This document shows positions 63,958-64,000 of a DNA stretch of 64,000 bases, one piece after another; position 1 is the stretch's first letter; each line of letters opens with the position of its first letter. Source of the stretch: Pseudomonas protegens (lineage in GTDB: Bacteria; Pseudomonadota; Gammaproteobacteria; Pseudomonadales; Pseudomonadaceae). The notes below the pieces were generated by a model. That model searched no databases, was not told where the DNA came from, and was given only the letters and a program-made list of their open reading frames with translations. The DNA is taken from NCBI RefSeq assembly GCF_013407925.2, contig NZ_CP060201.1:744001-808000 (forward strand), in the 5' to 3' direction. The position numbers and the translations under genes were made by a program.

Positions 63958-64000
63958 ATGCTGGCCTTGCGTCCGGTGGCGTTATCCGATCTGCCTCAAC
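63958..64000 (+). CDS. Gene start cut by the right edge (possible acyltransferase)
   Basis: Only 14 codons are visible: MLALRPVALSDLPQ. AGGAG lies nine bases upstream of the ATG. RPVxLSDLPQ resembles the first strand and helix of GNAT or arginine succinyltransferase (AruF/AstA) proteins, but this is too short to decide. Confidence 0.4.
   Translation, partial: MLALRPVALSDLPQ

Overview
The window is a high-G+C chromosomal segment from a fluorescent Pseudomonas, most like the P. fluorescens / P. protegens / P. chlororaphis group. Support comes from the protein families (OprD porin, FecI-type sigma factor with a Fur box, Pseudomonas-only small DUF proteins, SelD/SelU), from the REP sequences, and from dense gene packing. 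It looks like core plus metabolic accessory chromosome. I see no prophage, transposase, CRISPR array, rRNA or tRNA.

Layout. 1-10.3 kb: the start of a FecI-like sigma factor with a Fur box, a zinc-type HemB, a PhzF-like isomerase, a large palindromic repeat, a GST, a periplasmic phosphatase, an ArsP/DUF318-type permease and the selD-selU pair. 10.5-20.1 kb: a LysR gene and an eight-gene operon in the order nbaE-H-J-I-G-F-C-D for meta-cleavage of 3-hydroxyanthranilate to pyruvate and acetyl-CoA, followed by an aromatic-acid MFS transporter. 20.4-27.3 kb: an autotransporter, then kynU, an amino-acid permease and an OprD porin. The last three could supply anthranilate-type compounds to the nba pathway. 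27.6-29.7 kb: a Tsx-like nucleoside channel and a purine nucleoside permease-like protein behind a LacI/PurR-like palindrome. 29.8-32.6 kb: a quinone oxidoreductase, an XapX protein, a tandem REP array with a 149-bp period, and an AraC regulator.

32.8-44.2 kb: a small DUF protein, a 56-aa metallothionein, glcDEF, a pair of DUF606 proteins with a LysR gene, mntH, a DCC-family protein, the folE operon and a membrane protein. 44.3-48.0 kb: a lower-G+C cassette of AraC regulator, EamA exporter and cobalamin-binding radical SAM enzyme. This is the best candidate for an undescribed small-molecule system. 48.1-55.4 kb: a hydrolase, a desuccinylase-like protein, an amino-acid-binding protein, a rhodanese with an FtrA-like regulator, cobF and a histidine phosphatase. 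55.6-57.6 kb: a membrane EAL phosphodiesterase, followed by the second copy of the large palindromic repeat. 58.7-63.8 kb: an RpiR-regulated operon (isochorismatase fold, glutamine synthetase-like ligase, N-formylglutamate amidohydrolase family, APC permease) that looks like amine uptake and gamma-glutamylation. A new gene starts at the right edge.

Two themes recur. The window is rich in catabolic and transport modules for nitrogenous aromatics, nucleosides, glycolate and amines. REP-type repeats sit at many 3' ends, and three genes take their stop codon from a REP. All functional calls are by reading motifs and recalled family features; no database search was run.
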